NCBI GenBank assembly: GCA_027627225.1
Contig: CM051026.1
Span: forward strand, 7,828,115-7,892,114
DNA: 64,000 nt
DNA from: Congeria kusceri
Lineage: Eukaryota > Mollusca > Bivalvia > Myida > Dreissenidae
Direction of reading: 5' to 3'
Positions 23,771 to 33,685 of this stretch are shown here, one piece after another. The notes beneath the pieces were generated by a model. The model ran no database searches and was not told where the DNA came from. It saw nothing but the letters and a program-made list of their open reading frames with translations. The first letter of the stretch is position 1. Every line of letters starts with the position of its first letter. Made by a program: the position numbers and the translations under genes.

Positions 23771-24321
23771 CTGCAATGAAGCTAGCTGACAAGGCAATAT
23801 GACATATAACAAGCATTTATGTTGCAGAATAAACAAACATGAAGAAAAATAAAACATTACACACATTTTAGTTGATATCTGTAAGGGTTTTTCTGCAAAT
23901 TCTGGAAAGGGGAATGACAGACACTACTGACCACAACAGCTCACCTTTATCATTGCCTCAGTTAAAATCTCAATATCATCAAGTTTCATCAATGAGGTCA
24001 ACAAAAAGCTAGCAGCCCGGCCCAATACATGGCTAGATAGCTATGGATGACGGACATTATCCTGATAGGAACCTGATTCCTTATGAGCGAAAGTCTTAAC
24101 AAGGATATTTAGTATTGAGTTATATTTTTGAGTTATGCTTTTCTCTGCTTAGTTTTTATCTTAACATTTTGAAATGTACATTCAATTGCTGAACCTTCTG
24201 TCCAGATCCTGACAGCATTGCAGTGGCAGACCAATAGGGACGTCTGATGCATTGGTTTGCTGGTAAGGACTTGCACTGAAATCATATTCTCATGAAAGAA
24301 AAAGGTACACAAATTATTTAC

Positions 24322-24414
24322 ATGCAATAGCTCATACAGTTCTCTGTTGTTGTTTTTTTCCCAATCAGTCTGCACATTTGACAATACGTCTCCCATGGGG
24401 TCTGTTTTATAAAC
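24322..24414 (-). CDS. candidate internal exon, unidentified
   Basis: Minus strand, acceptor (TTCTACATTACAG) and donor (TTGCAT/GTAAAT), 93 bases open in two frames. In phase 0 it reads VYKTDPMGDVLSNVQ...NNRELYELLH. In the phase that matches the exons at 27278 and 23656 it reads TPWETYCQMCRLIGKK and then CMSYC, a C-x2-C...C-x3-C pattern. Phase compatibility favours the second frame; composition favours the first. It is not assigned to a family. Confidence 0.3.
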
Positions 24415-24464
24415 CTGTAATGTAGAACATGAAAACATTGTGTTCACATCAAGTGTTTCAGTTA

Positions 24465-25104
24465 CACCAAAACCCAGCTTTACAACTATCTTGATTTTAC
24501 GACCACCCTGCTAAAGTGGACACTTTTTAAAAGACCCGATTGTTTTCACATATATTTCAATGGTTGCAAACCCAGATTATACAGGCAACCCGCTATTCTG
24601 TATTACGATCACTAATCACTAATCCCAGACCAAAAGTCCTAAATAATGCTGAAAATAATCCCGTTATTGCGACCAGTGTTGTCACTTGGTCGTTGACACT
24701 TAACATCATCAATTTACAACATATGTCGTGGAATAAACTGCTAATGCCGTATAAAAGGAGAGTGTGAACAATGGTACAAATGTTTTGATATGGGATTAAC
24801 AACATTGTCAGATTGTCGAGACTAGGACAAATGGACTTAGTTAATCAAGTTTAATTAATTTGCGACTTAATGTAAAGTTCATATTCATAACTATAAGTTT
24901 ACATAATCTAAATTCAATAAAATTTATTGATTACAAAAATAATTCGTATCATTATTATGCATTATTTTCATTAAAACTTAAAATTACACTAACATAGTCA
25001 TGTACTGTCTCGACTATCTGCCGTACCTCAATATTACGACCACCCCGCTATTAAGACCAATTTTATTAAGACCCCCAAGTGGTCATATTAGTGGGGTTTT
25101 ACTG
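24465..25104 (-). mobile_element. TA-flanked DNA element, copy 2 (inverted)
   Basis: It begins CACCAAAACCCAGC after TA (24463-24464) and ends GTGGGGTTTTACTG before TA (25105-25106). Its outer ~95 bp mirror the left end of copy 1 at 21417 (AGTAAAACCCC..CTAATA.GACCAC, then GGTCTTAATAG.GGGGTGGTC). Its inner end mirrors 22605-22734, including a shared ACTTTTTAAAAGACCCGATT phrase. So 21417-25104 is a large imperfect inverted structure made of two family copies. Confidence 0.6.
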
Positions 25105-25106
25105 TA

Positions 25107-26240
25107 CTTACTTTTGACAAATCAGGAACATTTTTTCTTTCATCAAGATCCCATCTTTTTCTGCTTAAACCGCTGGTCTTCACAGTTTCTTTGTGATCCA
25201 GCATGTCATCAGAAGTAACCTCTCTCTAGCCTAGCATACCAACGTAACAGAAGGACAAAAACATGTATATATGTAACAAATGAACTCCATCCAATGTTCA
25301 AATATGGTAACAGAAGATAAAACATCACTTACAACACATTGCCTTGGAATGCGCTTGACCACACATAAATCGAGACATCCTGCTAAACAGAAACCCTTTT
25401 TTAAGACTTATTTATTTTGTTGTATCAATGTTTTGCATCTGTTTACTTCCAAACAGTAGACAGAAAAGTATTTAAACATGCAAGCCACTTTGGGTGACAG
25501 AGTGAAGACTAGTCTGGTTTATTTAAGCTTTGGTGTGCAGATTTGTGTTACTTACGGAAAAAGAGTACATTATATTACCAGAAGTGTGAGATCTAGAACA
25601 TTTATTTTTGACAGAACACAATATAGGAATGTGTGAAAGTTTTGATGCCAAATATCCCTTTTTACCCACAGGACACTAATCGAGCTCATCAAATTTGGAC
25701 GAAGAAAACAATTGATTTACAATAGAGCGTGGCGACATATTTACCGGTATAGGACAAGGTTTACATATGCATGGAGTATGTTTAGCATGGTGCTAGTGTG
25801 GTACAAGCGACGTACAGTATTCTAAGACGTGCCGGATATGCAGAAGCTGCACGGTATGAACTGATCTGACATGAAGCACAAGGGATGATGTGCGTGGCAA
25901 GGTATTAGTGTTGACCGCCTGGTCATGTTGAGGACGTTGTGTAATTAGTACTGACTGGCTCTGGTGTGATAGCACCATTACTTACAGATCCGTATTCACC
26001 AACTGGACTACTTACAGTTCTTCCTCCCAGTCAGTGCCATCAGGTGAAGAACGCCTGGTCACGCTCCTCCTTCTGCCTGTCATCACTGTCCTAATTGTCA
26101 TCCTCCTCCTCTTCATAATCATCCTCATCATCTGGTGCTGGAGAGCTTTATGCTGGTCACTGCTTCTTGGCCTTTAAATATCTGAATAGTGTGCACAACA
26201 GCAGCAGCAGTTTCAGTAGTATACTTAATATTGCATTGTA
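25107..26240. other. no clear gene
   Basis: Mostly AT-rich. At 26000-26150 the minus strand has an acidic Glu/Asp-rich frame interrupted by stops and a donor-like GAAGAACT/GTAAGT. It may be a decayed exon; see the rejected items. Confidence 0.4.
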
Positions 26241-26242
26241 TT

Positions 26243-26243
26243 T

Positions 26244-26274
<31 letters not shown>

Positions 26275-26280
26275 CCATCA
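26243..26280. repeat. (ATC)n microsatellite
   Basis: A nearly pure ATC run of about twelve triplets with one CCA interruption near the end. Confidence 0.95.
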
Positions 26281-26329
26281 AACAGTAGTGCGACAGCAAT
26301 TATAGTTCATTACAGTTTCTAGAAAGCAG

Positions 26330-27030
26330 AAACGGCTATAATGGCCAATGTCAGATAATTCAAGGGCCATAACTCCACAATTCCTGGGTGATTTGGCTGG
26401 CCATCAAACTTTGCCAAGATATTACATATAATAAAAAGATTTTCATGAAGTTTAGCAAATATCGGATAAAAACTGTACGACTTAGAGACCATAAACGGCT
26501 AAAACGAATAAAAAGGCTATTTTATATAATTCAAGAGCAATAACTCAACATACCTGGGTGGATTTGGCTGGTTATCAAACTTGGCCAAGATAATATTGTT
26601 ACAAATACTTTCATGAAGCTTGATGAAGATCGGATGAAAACTGTTGGAGAGAGAGTGGAAAAGCTAAAAAGGACCATTTTAGATTTAATTCAAGGGCCAT
26701 AACTACACAATTCCTCGGGTGATTTGGCTGATTTTCAAACTTGACCTAGACATTATTATCACAAATATGTTTATTAAGTTTGGTTAAGATCAAATGACAA
26801 CTGTTAGACATGGAGAGCGAAAACAGCTGAAAAGGCCAATTTCAGATAATTCAAGAGCCAAAACTCATCATTTCCTCAGGCAATTTGGCTCTTTATCGAC
26901 TTCAACTAGATATTATGCCTACAAAATTTTTCATGAAGTTTGGTGAAGACTGAATGAAAACTGCTGGAATTAGAGAGTGGAAACAAAAGTGTTCTACAGA
27001 CAGACCAACTGAGAGACTGACCGACCCACA
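26330..27030 (+). repeat. four-copy ~160-170-bp tandem array
   Basis: Units marked TCAAGGGCCATAACTCCACA, GGTGATTTGGCTGG, CATGAAGTTTGGTGAAG and ATGAAAACTGTTGGA. The marker AACTC falls at 26371, 26542, 26701 (variant AACTA) and 26862. The array ends in a CAGACAGACCAACTGAGAGA-type lead-out. The same family is reversed at 3800-4165 and 62699-63325. Confidence 0.85.
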
Positions 27031-27277
27031 TTAGCAAACCAATACACCCCGGCATCTTTGATGAGCAGCATAACCAGCAGTGTTTATCTTACCTTATGAT
27101 ACTGAAATGACTATTTGTTACAATTCAACATTAAACTTAAGGAGTTTTTTATTTACTGAAATGTTGCCTCCTACAAACATAGAAATTGCAAAACAATGAA
27201 CATATGTCTTACTGTTATGTTCAAAATGGCAGATCTTGGATGGAGATTTTGAGTAGGACATTTTTTAAGCAACATAC

Positions 27278-27357
27278 CAGAGATGTGGAGTGACAAGTTT
27301 AGCCCATTCTGCCAGCACAGGGTCTCTACATTCCTGACGTGCAAATCCCTTTATGTT
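27278..27357 (-). CDS. candidate exon of a multi-copy invertebrate gene family
   Basis: Bounded by an acceptor (CTTGGATTTCAG) and a donor (CATCTCTG/GTATGTT) on the minus strand. It is open for 26 codons plus two bases: NIKGFARQECRDPVLAEWAK, then LVTPHLW. It resembles a conserved block (DVWH-x-KxxKx..., then LxxWxxxxxxHLWW/HLYWC) that I recall from large, highly copied uncharacterised proteins of fish, cnidarians and molluscs. The expected upstream DVWH exon was not found. It is likely a fragment of a multi-copy, possibly transposon-linked gene. Confidence 0.4.
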
Positions 27358-27364
27358 CTGAAAT

Positions 27365-28375
27365 CCAAGCAATAATGGTACATGCATCACTTTGCTTCAA
27401 TCAAGCTCTAAAGTCTAGGAAACTCACAAACGTACATCTGTGCCATGTATGATTATAAAGTAATACACATCTATGAAGGTGGTCAAAAATAACTTTTAGT
27501 CTACACACTTCAAACTACAAATGTTTTAATTTCAATTTGAATTATCTGAGTTTGTTTGCAACGTATGATTTCCAAGCAATGTCACTCCATGCAGAATCGG
27601 ATGTCCTTGTTAAGTTCAATGTAACCTTCTGGTTTATTTTTGCCAGCTGCAACATTTTTGGTAATGTCATTTAGCTGAATGACCTTCTGATAACAAATAA
27701 GCATATATATGGTTTGAGCCCCCTCGGTTCCGAATGACAGGCAAGTGGACGTGAAGTAAAGCTGTGTATTGCGCAACATATAAAATAATTGTCTATTTAC
27801 TCTCACATTCCAACATTCAGACTCGCTTGAGCTGTACCGTACATACTGAATTTCTGCCACATTTACAGTTTCTCAAAACATGTTCATGGAATTTCCCAAT
27901 GTCCTGTACTGTATCAAACTGCCCATGAAATAATGAATAATTTAATGGCATATAGTAACTAGAAAGTTAAATATTGTTCACATAATTACTAGAGGTCTGT
28001 ATGTTTCTACACGGAATAACTGCACATTAATTCCCTACCCAGGGATGGAATAGAATCTGTCACCAGTTTCTTCAATGGTTTATTATCGCAAAAAGCTGTA
28101 ACAAGATGAACAGATATTATATAACTTGACAATTATTTTGACTAGACATGTAAATACAATAATCAGAATAGATAGCAAATGCATTTAATGCAGTTTATGT
28201 ATTGTTACCACACAAAATATGGCCAACATACCAAATAAGAAAACAAAGAAGCCTAAAGGTGCACATTTCACCTCAAATGAATGTTAAAGTAATCAAAATG
28301 GGCATGTTTCGTAGAAGATGCACGTGTAGAGCACATATTGACACATGATCAAACCTAATGTCACTGGGTGAGAAA
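27365..28375. other. no clear gene
   Basis: A minus-strand frame at 27582-27860 includes a patch after a TTATTTGTTATCAG acceptor (QLNDITKNVAAGKNK) that looks coding, but it reaches a stop without a good donor. Otherwise AT-rich. Confidence 0.4.
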
Positions 28376-28379
28376 ATTG

Positions 28380-28457
28380 TGCGGCCAGTCCCGGACTCGA
28401 ACCCGGGACCCCTCGCTATCAGGGCGAGTGCTCTCCCGACCGAGCTTATCAGGCCGC
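28380..28457 (-). tRNA. tRNA-like gene or tRNA-derived SINE head
   Basis: The reverse complement folds as a cloverleaf. The acceptor stem GCGGCCT/TGGCCGC has six pairs and one mismatch. The D stem is GCTC/GAGC, the anticodon stem CTCGC/GCGAG has loop CCTGATA, and the T stem CCCGG/CCGGG encloses GTTCGAGT, followed by discriminator A. Five bases instead of two separate the acceptor and D stems, and base 33 is C rather than T. The anticodon reads TGA, but the long variable arm expected for tRNA-Ser is missing. It is therefore a pseudo-tRNA or the intact promoter head of a SINE rather than a working tRNA. Confidence 0.65.
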
Positions 28458-28459
28458 CA

Positions 28460-31127
28460 CACAACTTCTCCCCTTTAAGTGACCAAAGTTCATGACGTGA
28501 CATACACCCTCGCTCAAATATGAATTCGTCCTCGAATTCATGGATTCATGGTGTTATATAATTCGTATATGAACTGACATTAAGTAGCGATAACAAAGCT
28601 TTGTTCATTCAGCCAGTCCATATCTGTCACCATAGTAAACCATACATTTTTATCACATCGCTAAAAATTAACTACGGACATAAAAGTCATTGTTTTGATG
28701 GAATTAAAGATATTAAAGTTTAAATGTTTATATATTAGTAATAAAATTGAAAATCATTAGCGTTTTGTTGATAATTTGCACTATTAAATTGCCGATTTTG
28801 TTGTTTACTGAACAGAATTTGCGTCTTCTATTCTTTGTTTACACGAACGGATCATGTGATTTAAATCTAAATTACTCCTGCCTATTTTTAGCTACAATCA
28901 TGTATTATACATCATTGGAAAGGGGAAAGAACACGCTTTCTATTAGTCTGAAAATAAATTATGCAAATTAATGCATGGAAGAGCAGCAAGGCGCCAAATT
29001 TAGGCAATTTTCACTGGCCATTTGTCTGATGAAAACAATATGGTCACTGGAAAGCACAAGTATACCAGCAAAATATAAGCATCCATCCACTATTTAACAT
29101 CAGTTTCTTAAAATTACATCTTAGCGCATTTTTGCGCAATTCATTTAATTCCATTAACTGTCGATCAGGTACTTAGTGTTCTTCCGTCAGCTTCCGATAG
29201 CGACCCATTATCAGCCGAATCTGATTTCGTGTCACTCCGCTTAACGTTCGTCATACTGCAAAGAGTGATCTCCCCTGAATGTTATCAGTTTTCGCGAGGT
29301 ATTGCAGTCGTGCAACTTTGACGTCTTTGTCAATCTTTGTTGTTTGATTGTATATTACAGGTACTGCAAACTATTTACCACATCAAAATAATTATTATTG
29401 CAATTAGTGCATGCAAGATGGCTGTTAATATAACTATTTCACGTAAGATTTACGATGTTTAGGCAGTTGGAAGATAATGAAAGTGAAAGTGGACAACAAT
29501 TTGACAAGACATAGTCTCGATTTATAGCACAGTATTGATCCTCAATCACCACCGTGTACACAACTGAAATGCAAAGCCTGTCGTGTTTATTTTCTTTTAT
29601 AATTGACCAATTTAATCTATATCATTTCTTGAATGAGCTGCAAATAAGGTAGCTGGGTGGGAGAGGGGTGAGCACTCCCTCCCTTGTCATTGCATTTAAG
29701 TGGTCACTGCAGGTTTAATTGAATGCCTTCATGTTGTATACTTACAAGGTTTAATATTTTCTTTAAATTTAAAGCTTTTTTGATGTTGTTTTTTCTTTAA
29801 ATCTTAAAACATCCTTACATTGAAAAACAATTCTTACATTGAAAACAATCTTGTAACAGCATTTATTCTGCATGCTTGATATTTTAACTTAACTGCAATA
29901 CTAGTAGCACTTCATAAAATGCTGTTAACTAACTGCATTAAGTATTGCATGATTTGCTTTTGCATATATTAATTTCATGATTGCTGCAGTTTTTGAAAGA
30001 TATTGTGCTTTGGTTTTTAGTCTTCTGTTCATACAGGACAAACAAAACAGTGGAGACAGTAGCTTTTGAAGACAGAAATTAACAGTCTTTCTCGTGTAGG
30101 TTGTTTCCAAGATGGTCAGCCAAGGAGTCTTTAAAGTTGTGTTGTGGTGCTTTGCATTGCAGTTTTTAATTGTTTTTTTCTTTTGCCTGAGATGGCCTAT
30201 CCAGTATTCAATTTGTTAATGTTTGATGTTGCTGTTACTGTTCATATTTGTCGGAAAAGCTTTTCATATAATCACAAGACTATGTTCTTTTCAAGTATTT
30301 TCTGATCAATACTTAAAAATTGTTCAGCATTCAAACCATGTTAATTGTTGTATTTAAGGTATGGTTTGGGTTCTTTTGAATGAGTGAACAATTAGTATTC
30401 CAAAAAGTTCCTAAAGCAAAAAGCTGCATTGAAAGACCACCTTTCATCAAGACCGCATGTTGTATAATACATGTATTTACATTTCTGTAGCCATTTTTTA
30501 ATAACTTTGAAGAGTACACGATCTTTTTGGCAGAATTAAAAGGTAAAATATATTAATTTGTGTTTTGGTCTTCCAGAAAGGATGGTCTTAAAACTGGAGA
30601 TGATGTCGGATATATGCCTTTAGAGTTAATGAATACACTGTTCCGAATACTGAAATAAATTAGTCTGTTATATGTACTAAGCATGTTAAAGATATATATA
30701 ATATATATAACTGAGCTTTATAAATGTATACAACATCTTTTACTTGCAGTTTGTAAATGCCAAATGTGTTTTATGCAGTACTAGAGACATTGTCTTACCC
30801 AGATTCAGTCCAGAATATTTGGCTTTAATACTCATTCCATTTAAAATGATTTGTTGTCTTTTATAAGTCACCATGTATGTAAGACAGTGAAAATATGTGA
30901 AGTGTTTACTTAACAAAGCATAAAGTGACATGAAAAGATTACTTTGAACCTGTTTAACTGCCAGAAATTATTGCCAGTGTATTATTGACAGAATTTACAT
31001 ATTTGACAGAACGAAATGTGGGGGGTTACCTTCTTCAGATACAAATAACTTTGTTATTTTTCAAGATATAGTAATTTCATTTGCAGTTTTGTTTTTCTAA
31101 AAGAATAACCTTTAAAATGGTATATAA
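28460..31127. other. no gene seen
   Basis: AT-rich sequence with several poly-T/A tracts. Short open frames lack splice sites or protein-like composition. Nothing else supported. Confidence 0.55.
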
Positions 31128-31230
31128 TTTTATAGGCTTTTCTAAATTAAAAAAAATCCTCTGTTATCGCTACATTAACTTAATGTAGCGATAACAGAGG
31201 ATTTTTTTTAATTTAGAAAAGCCTATAAAA
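31128..31230. repeat. perfect 50-bp inverted repeat, 3-bp spacer
   Basis: 31128-31177 and 31181-31230 are exact reverse complements around ACT. The arms contain AGGCTTTTCTAAATT, an A8/T8 run and CTCTGTTATCGCTACATTA. The transcript or single strand would form a 50-bp hairpin. It lies 37 bp upstream of the retrotransposon's target duplication. Confidence 0.97.
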
Positions 31231-31267
31231 AAATGATTAAGTATCATATCTGTAATATGAGTCTATA

Positions 31268-31271
31268 GGGT
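31268..31271. repeat. target-site duplication, left (GGGT)
   Basis: GGGT here and at 38168-38171 immediately flanks the LTR ends TG...CA. It is a 4-bp duplication typical of Ty3/gypsy integration. Confidence 0.85.
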
Positions 31272-31518
31272 TGTTGTGGCGGACACGCGCGAATTGTTAC
31301 GGCGCATGCGTGTGTGGCGAGCAGAACCGGTTGAAACGAGTAGAGATTGGGCCGCGAGACGTCGAGAAGCCAAACGAACTTTCTTTGTATTCCAAATTGT
31401 TATTTTGGTTAATAAATCATTGTTACGGGTACAAGTGTCGATTTTATCATACGATCCGGGGAAAATACAACATTGGCGACGAGGATGAGATACAACATAC
31501 AACATACAAAATACAACA
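31272..31518 (+). repeat. 5' LTR
   Basis: Identical by eye to 37921-38167 over 247 bp. It contains an AATAAA-like AATAAAT (in TTGGTTAATAAATCATTG) and ends in a captured 46-bp unit that includes a primer-site copy. The 70-codon frame inside both LTRs is just an open LTR frame. Confidence 0.95.
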
Positions 31519-31582
31519 TTGGCGACGAGGATGAGATACAACATACAACATACAAAATACAACATTGGCGACGAGGTAAACT
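31474..31582 (+). promoter_or_regulatory. triplicated primer-binding site (tRNA-Ser type)
   Basis: TGGCGACGAGG begins at 31474, 31520 and 31566, exactly 46 bp apart. The first two continue ATGAGATACAACATACAACA. TGGCGACGAGGATG-GAT is complementary to the 3' end of animal tRNA-Ser(GCT), including its CCA, as I recall that tRNA (5' acceptor strand GACGAGG). The copy at 31520 directly follows the LTR end and is the functional position. The copy at 31474 lies inside the LTR and is also present in the 3' LTR at 38123. The copy at 31566 leads into the leader (GTAAACTG). Confidence 0.8.
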
Positions 31583-32437
31583 GTGGATTGAAGTGGAATT
31601 TGGGTAAATATCGACTAACGGATTTTGCTAGTTTCGGCAAACACGAGGTATTGCAACGTTTCAAAATTCGTATTTGGCTAGTCTAGTGTACGTTCGTTGG
31701 TGGGGATCGATCAGTACTGAGTAGTTTTCAACAAATTCGAGCCAGTTTGGCATTATTAATTTGTTTAAGAAGTGTTTTTCTTGAAAAGAAAATAGTTGCT
31801 GTGACGTCACGAGTTTATGTGCACACGTATCTGGTGTTCCCTTCATGTGCACAGGGACTTGCCGCTATCGCAATTTGCGGGGGCGCACAGGGGTTCGTCG
31901 CAGTTTGCGCACAGGGACTTGGCTGCAGTTGTAAAGACGCTGGATTGAGCTGAACTTGGCTGTTCGTGTACATCTTACCAGTTTGGTTGGTAAATATAGT
32001 ATGGTGGGCTATAGTGGCAAATAATTTGGTAAATGTTGGTTTTGTTTAGAATTCAGAATAATTCGGTTTAATACATTGTTTAAATTATTTAGGTAACTTC
32101 TTTCAGAAAATTAAAACGTAAGCATATATGGTGGTTTTCTTTGTAAATAATTAAGTAACAATTTTATTTATTTACTTCTACATGAAATATCGTATATGAG
32201 AATAGAGAATAATAGGCACAGGAAGTAAACTTTTGAGGAGTTGGAAAGAAAGTAACTAGTGTTTTGTGGTTATTGTCAATATTTCATTGCAGTTTGATAC
32301 ATAATTTAAAGGACTTTTGCAAAAAATCTATTAGATCATATATTAGTTTATATTACCATAAATAAAATAATGTCTTTTTCATTTGTATTGGGTTGCAACA
32401 CACCTGTATTTGTTCCCTTAAGTACCTAAAATTAAAA
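31583..32437 (+). other. retrotransposon leader (5' UTR)
   Basis: No long frame. It contains a GC-rich patch at 31845-31930 in which CGCACAGGGACTTG and GCAGTTTGCG/GCAATTTGCG are repeated. This could be a structured packaging or translation-control region, but that is inference. Confidence 0.5.
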
Positions 32438-33685
32438 ATGGTTGTTCAAATTAATACTGCATCGGAAGCAGAGTTGCGTGCATTGCCTGGGGTAGGGCCA
32501 AAGACTGCGGGAGTAATTGTTAGGTTAAGGGAAAAACATGGGACCATGACGGCCGAGTTATTGTCTTTGGCATTGGGTGGAACGATCCCTAAGGTTCTGC
32601 TAGACCTCGTGGAGTTTCCAGAGGTGGTAGAAGATGCACATTTTAACCCAGTCATTGCAGATGACCTCACCGAGCAACCTTCTCCGGAGCAGTTTGCTTT
32701 GCCATTACCATCAGGTGCACAAAGAGAACCATTCCCTGATGTAGCCACACCACTTGAGACTAAGATTGATGTGGCGGCAAGGCCTAAAAGTAGACCAGCT
32801 GTCGAAAAATTAGCTCAAGGCCAGCAGTACGGCGAACAGAAGCCAAACCTGAAAAATGTTGACATTTCGCAGCCAGGACAAGGTGAGAGGTCCCGTAAGC
32901 CCTACGTCTACAGCCAGGGGGGTGGACAGCCAACGGAGCGACAAAGCGGTTCACGGTACAGGAGACGCCAGAACAGTGGCTCAGATGATAAATCACCGGT
33001 GCGAGTGAAAAAGCTGCGAAAGGGTGACCGATCCAGGACCTCTGGCCATTTAAGGCATCATCGTCGGTCATATGATAGGGTGTCACAGGACGACGATGAT
33101 AGTGGCTCAGGAAATGAAAGTGATACTAGACGGTCAGTCCGCAAACATTCCCGCTACAGGCATGCTCCACCTGGTGGTAGGTCATCACATATGCAACGGC
33201 ACAGGAATCACTCAAGTGATTCCGGGTCAAGATCTGGGTCAAGACATGGTGGTGAATCGAGGCGGAGACATCATGGACATGGTCGTCGTTCAACAGTGTC
33301 ATCACGGTCAAGGTTCTATTACCGTTCTAGTTCAGGATCTGATAGTTTATCAGAAGATGAATATCACTCGAGAGTCCACGGTGATCCCAAGAGGCTGCCA
33401 AAGAATCTACGGTATGATGGACGAACCAGTTGGCTGTCATTTAAACAAAAATTTAACAGCTACAGAAAAGTCTACAAATGGTCTGACCATGAATGTCGCG
33501 ACTACCTTAATTGGTGTCTGGAAGGGAAGGCCCTCGATTATTTTACCATTGAGACTCACATGGGGGAAAGTTTTTCCTTCCGTGATATAATGCGAAAGAT
33601 GGAGGGGCGTTTGGTTCTAAAGAACTACCGGAGACTAGTAGAGCAAAATTTCAGCAGGCTACACAACAGCCGGGGGAATCTTTAG
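32438..33685 (+). CDS. gag: gag, N-terminal part, with helix-hairpin-helix domain (frameshifted)
   Basis: The first in-frame ATG is at 32438; the TTG at 32393 is not needed. Residues 2-50 form a helix-hairpin-helix motif of the ComEA type (INTASEAELRALPGVGPKTA). Such motifs bind DNA non-specifically through the GVG hairpin. Residues ~95-300 are Arg/Ser/Asp-rich and low-complexity, suited to nucleic-acid binding or condensation. Residues ~325-400 resemble the Retrotrans_gag capsid region (YDGRTSWLSFKQKF, then DYLNWCLEGKA). At about 33608-33625 the gag frame is lost by what looks like one missing base, and this frame stops at 33685. The remainder continues in the next frame. HhH at the start of a gag is unusual. 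Confidence 0.8.
   Translation: MVVQINTASEAELRALPGVGPKTAGVIVRLREKHGTMTAELLSLALGGTIPKVLLDLVEFPEVVEDAHFNPVIADDLTEQPSPEQFALPLPSGAQREPFPDVATPLETKIDVAARPKSRPAVEKLAQGQQYGEQKPNLKNVDISQPGQGERSRKPYVYSQGGGQPTERQSGSRYRRRQNSGSDDKSPVRVKKLRKGDRSRTSGHLRHHRRSYDRVSQDDDDSGSGNESDTRRSVRKHSRYRHAPPGGRSSHMQRHRNHSSDSGSRSGSRHGGESRRRHHGHGRRSTVSSRSRFYYRSSSGSDSLSEDEYHSRVHGDPKRLPKNLRYDGRTSWLSFKQKFNSYRKVYKWSDHECRDYLNWCLEGKALDYFTIETHMGESFSFRDIMRKMEGRLVLKNYRRLVEQNFSRLHNSRGNL

Noticed and set aside
26000..26150. Acidic Glu/Asp-rich minus-strand frame with a donor-like GTAAGT
   Set aside because: Stops interrupt the acidic frame, the lead-in lacks a pyrimidine tract, and nearby ATC microsatellite-like sequence explains the acidic residues.
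27582..27860. 92-codon minus-strand frame with QLNDITKNVAAGKNK
   Set aside because: A plausible acceptor exists, but no donor or family was recognised and the frame does not connect in phase to the exon at 27278.
31276..31488. 70-codon frame beginning MADTRELLRRMR, present twice
   Set aside because: It lies wholly within the LTR and is repeated in the other LTR only because the LTRs are identical.
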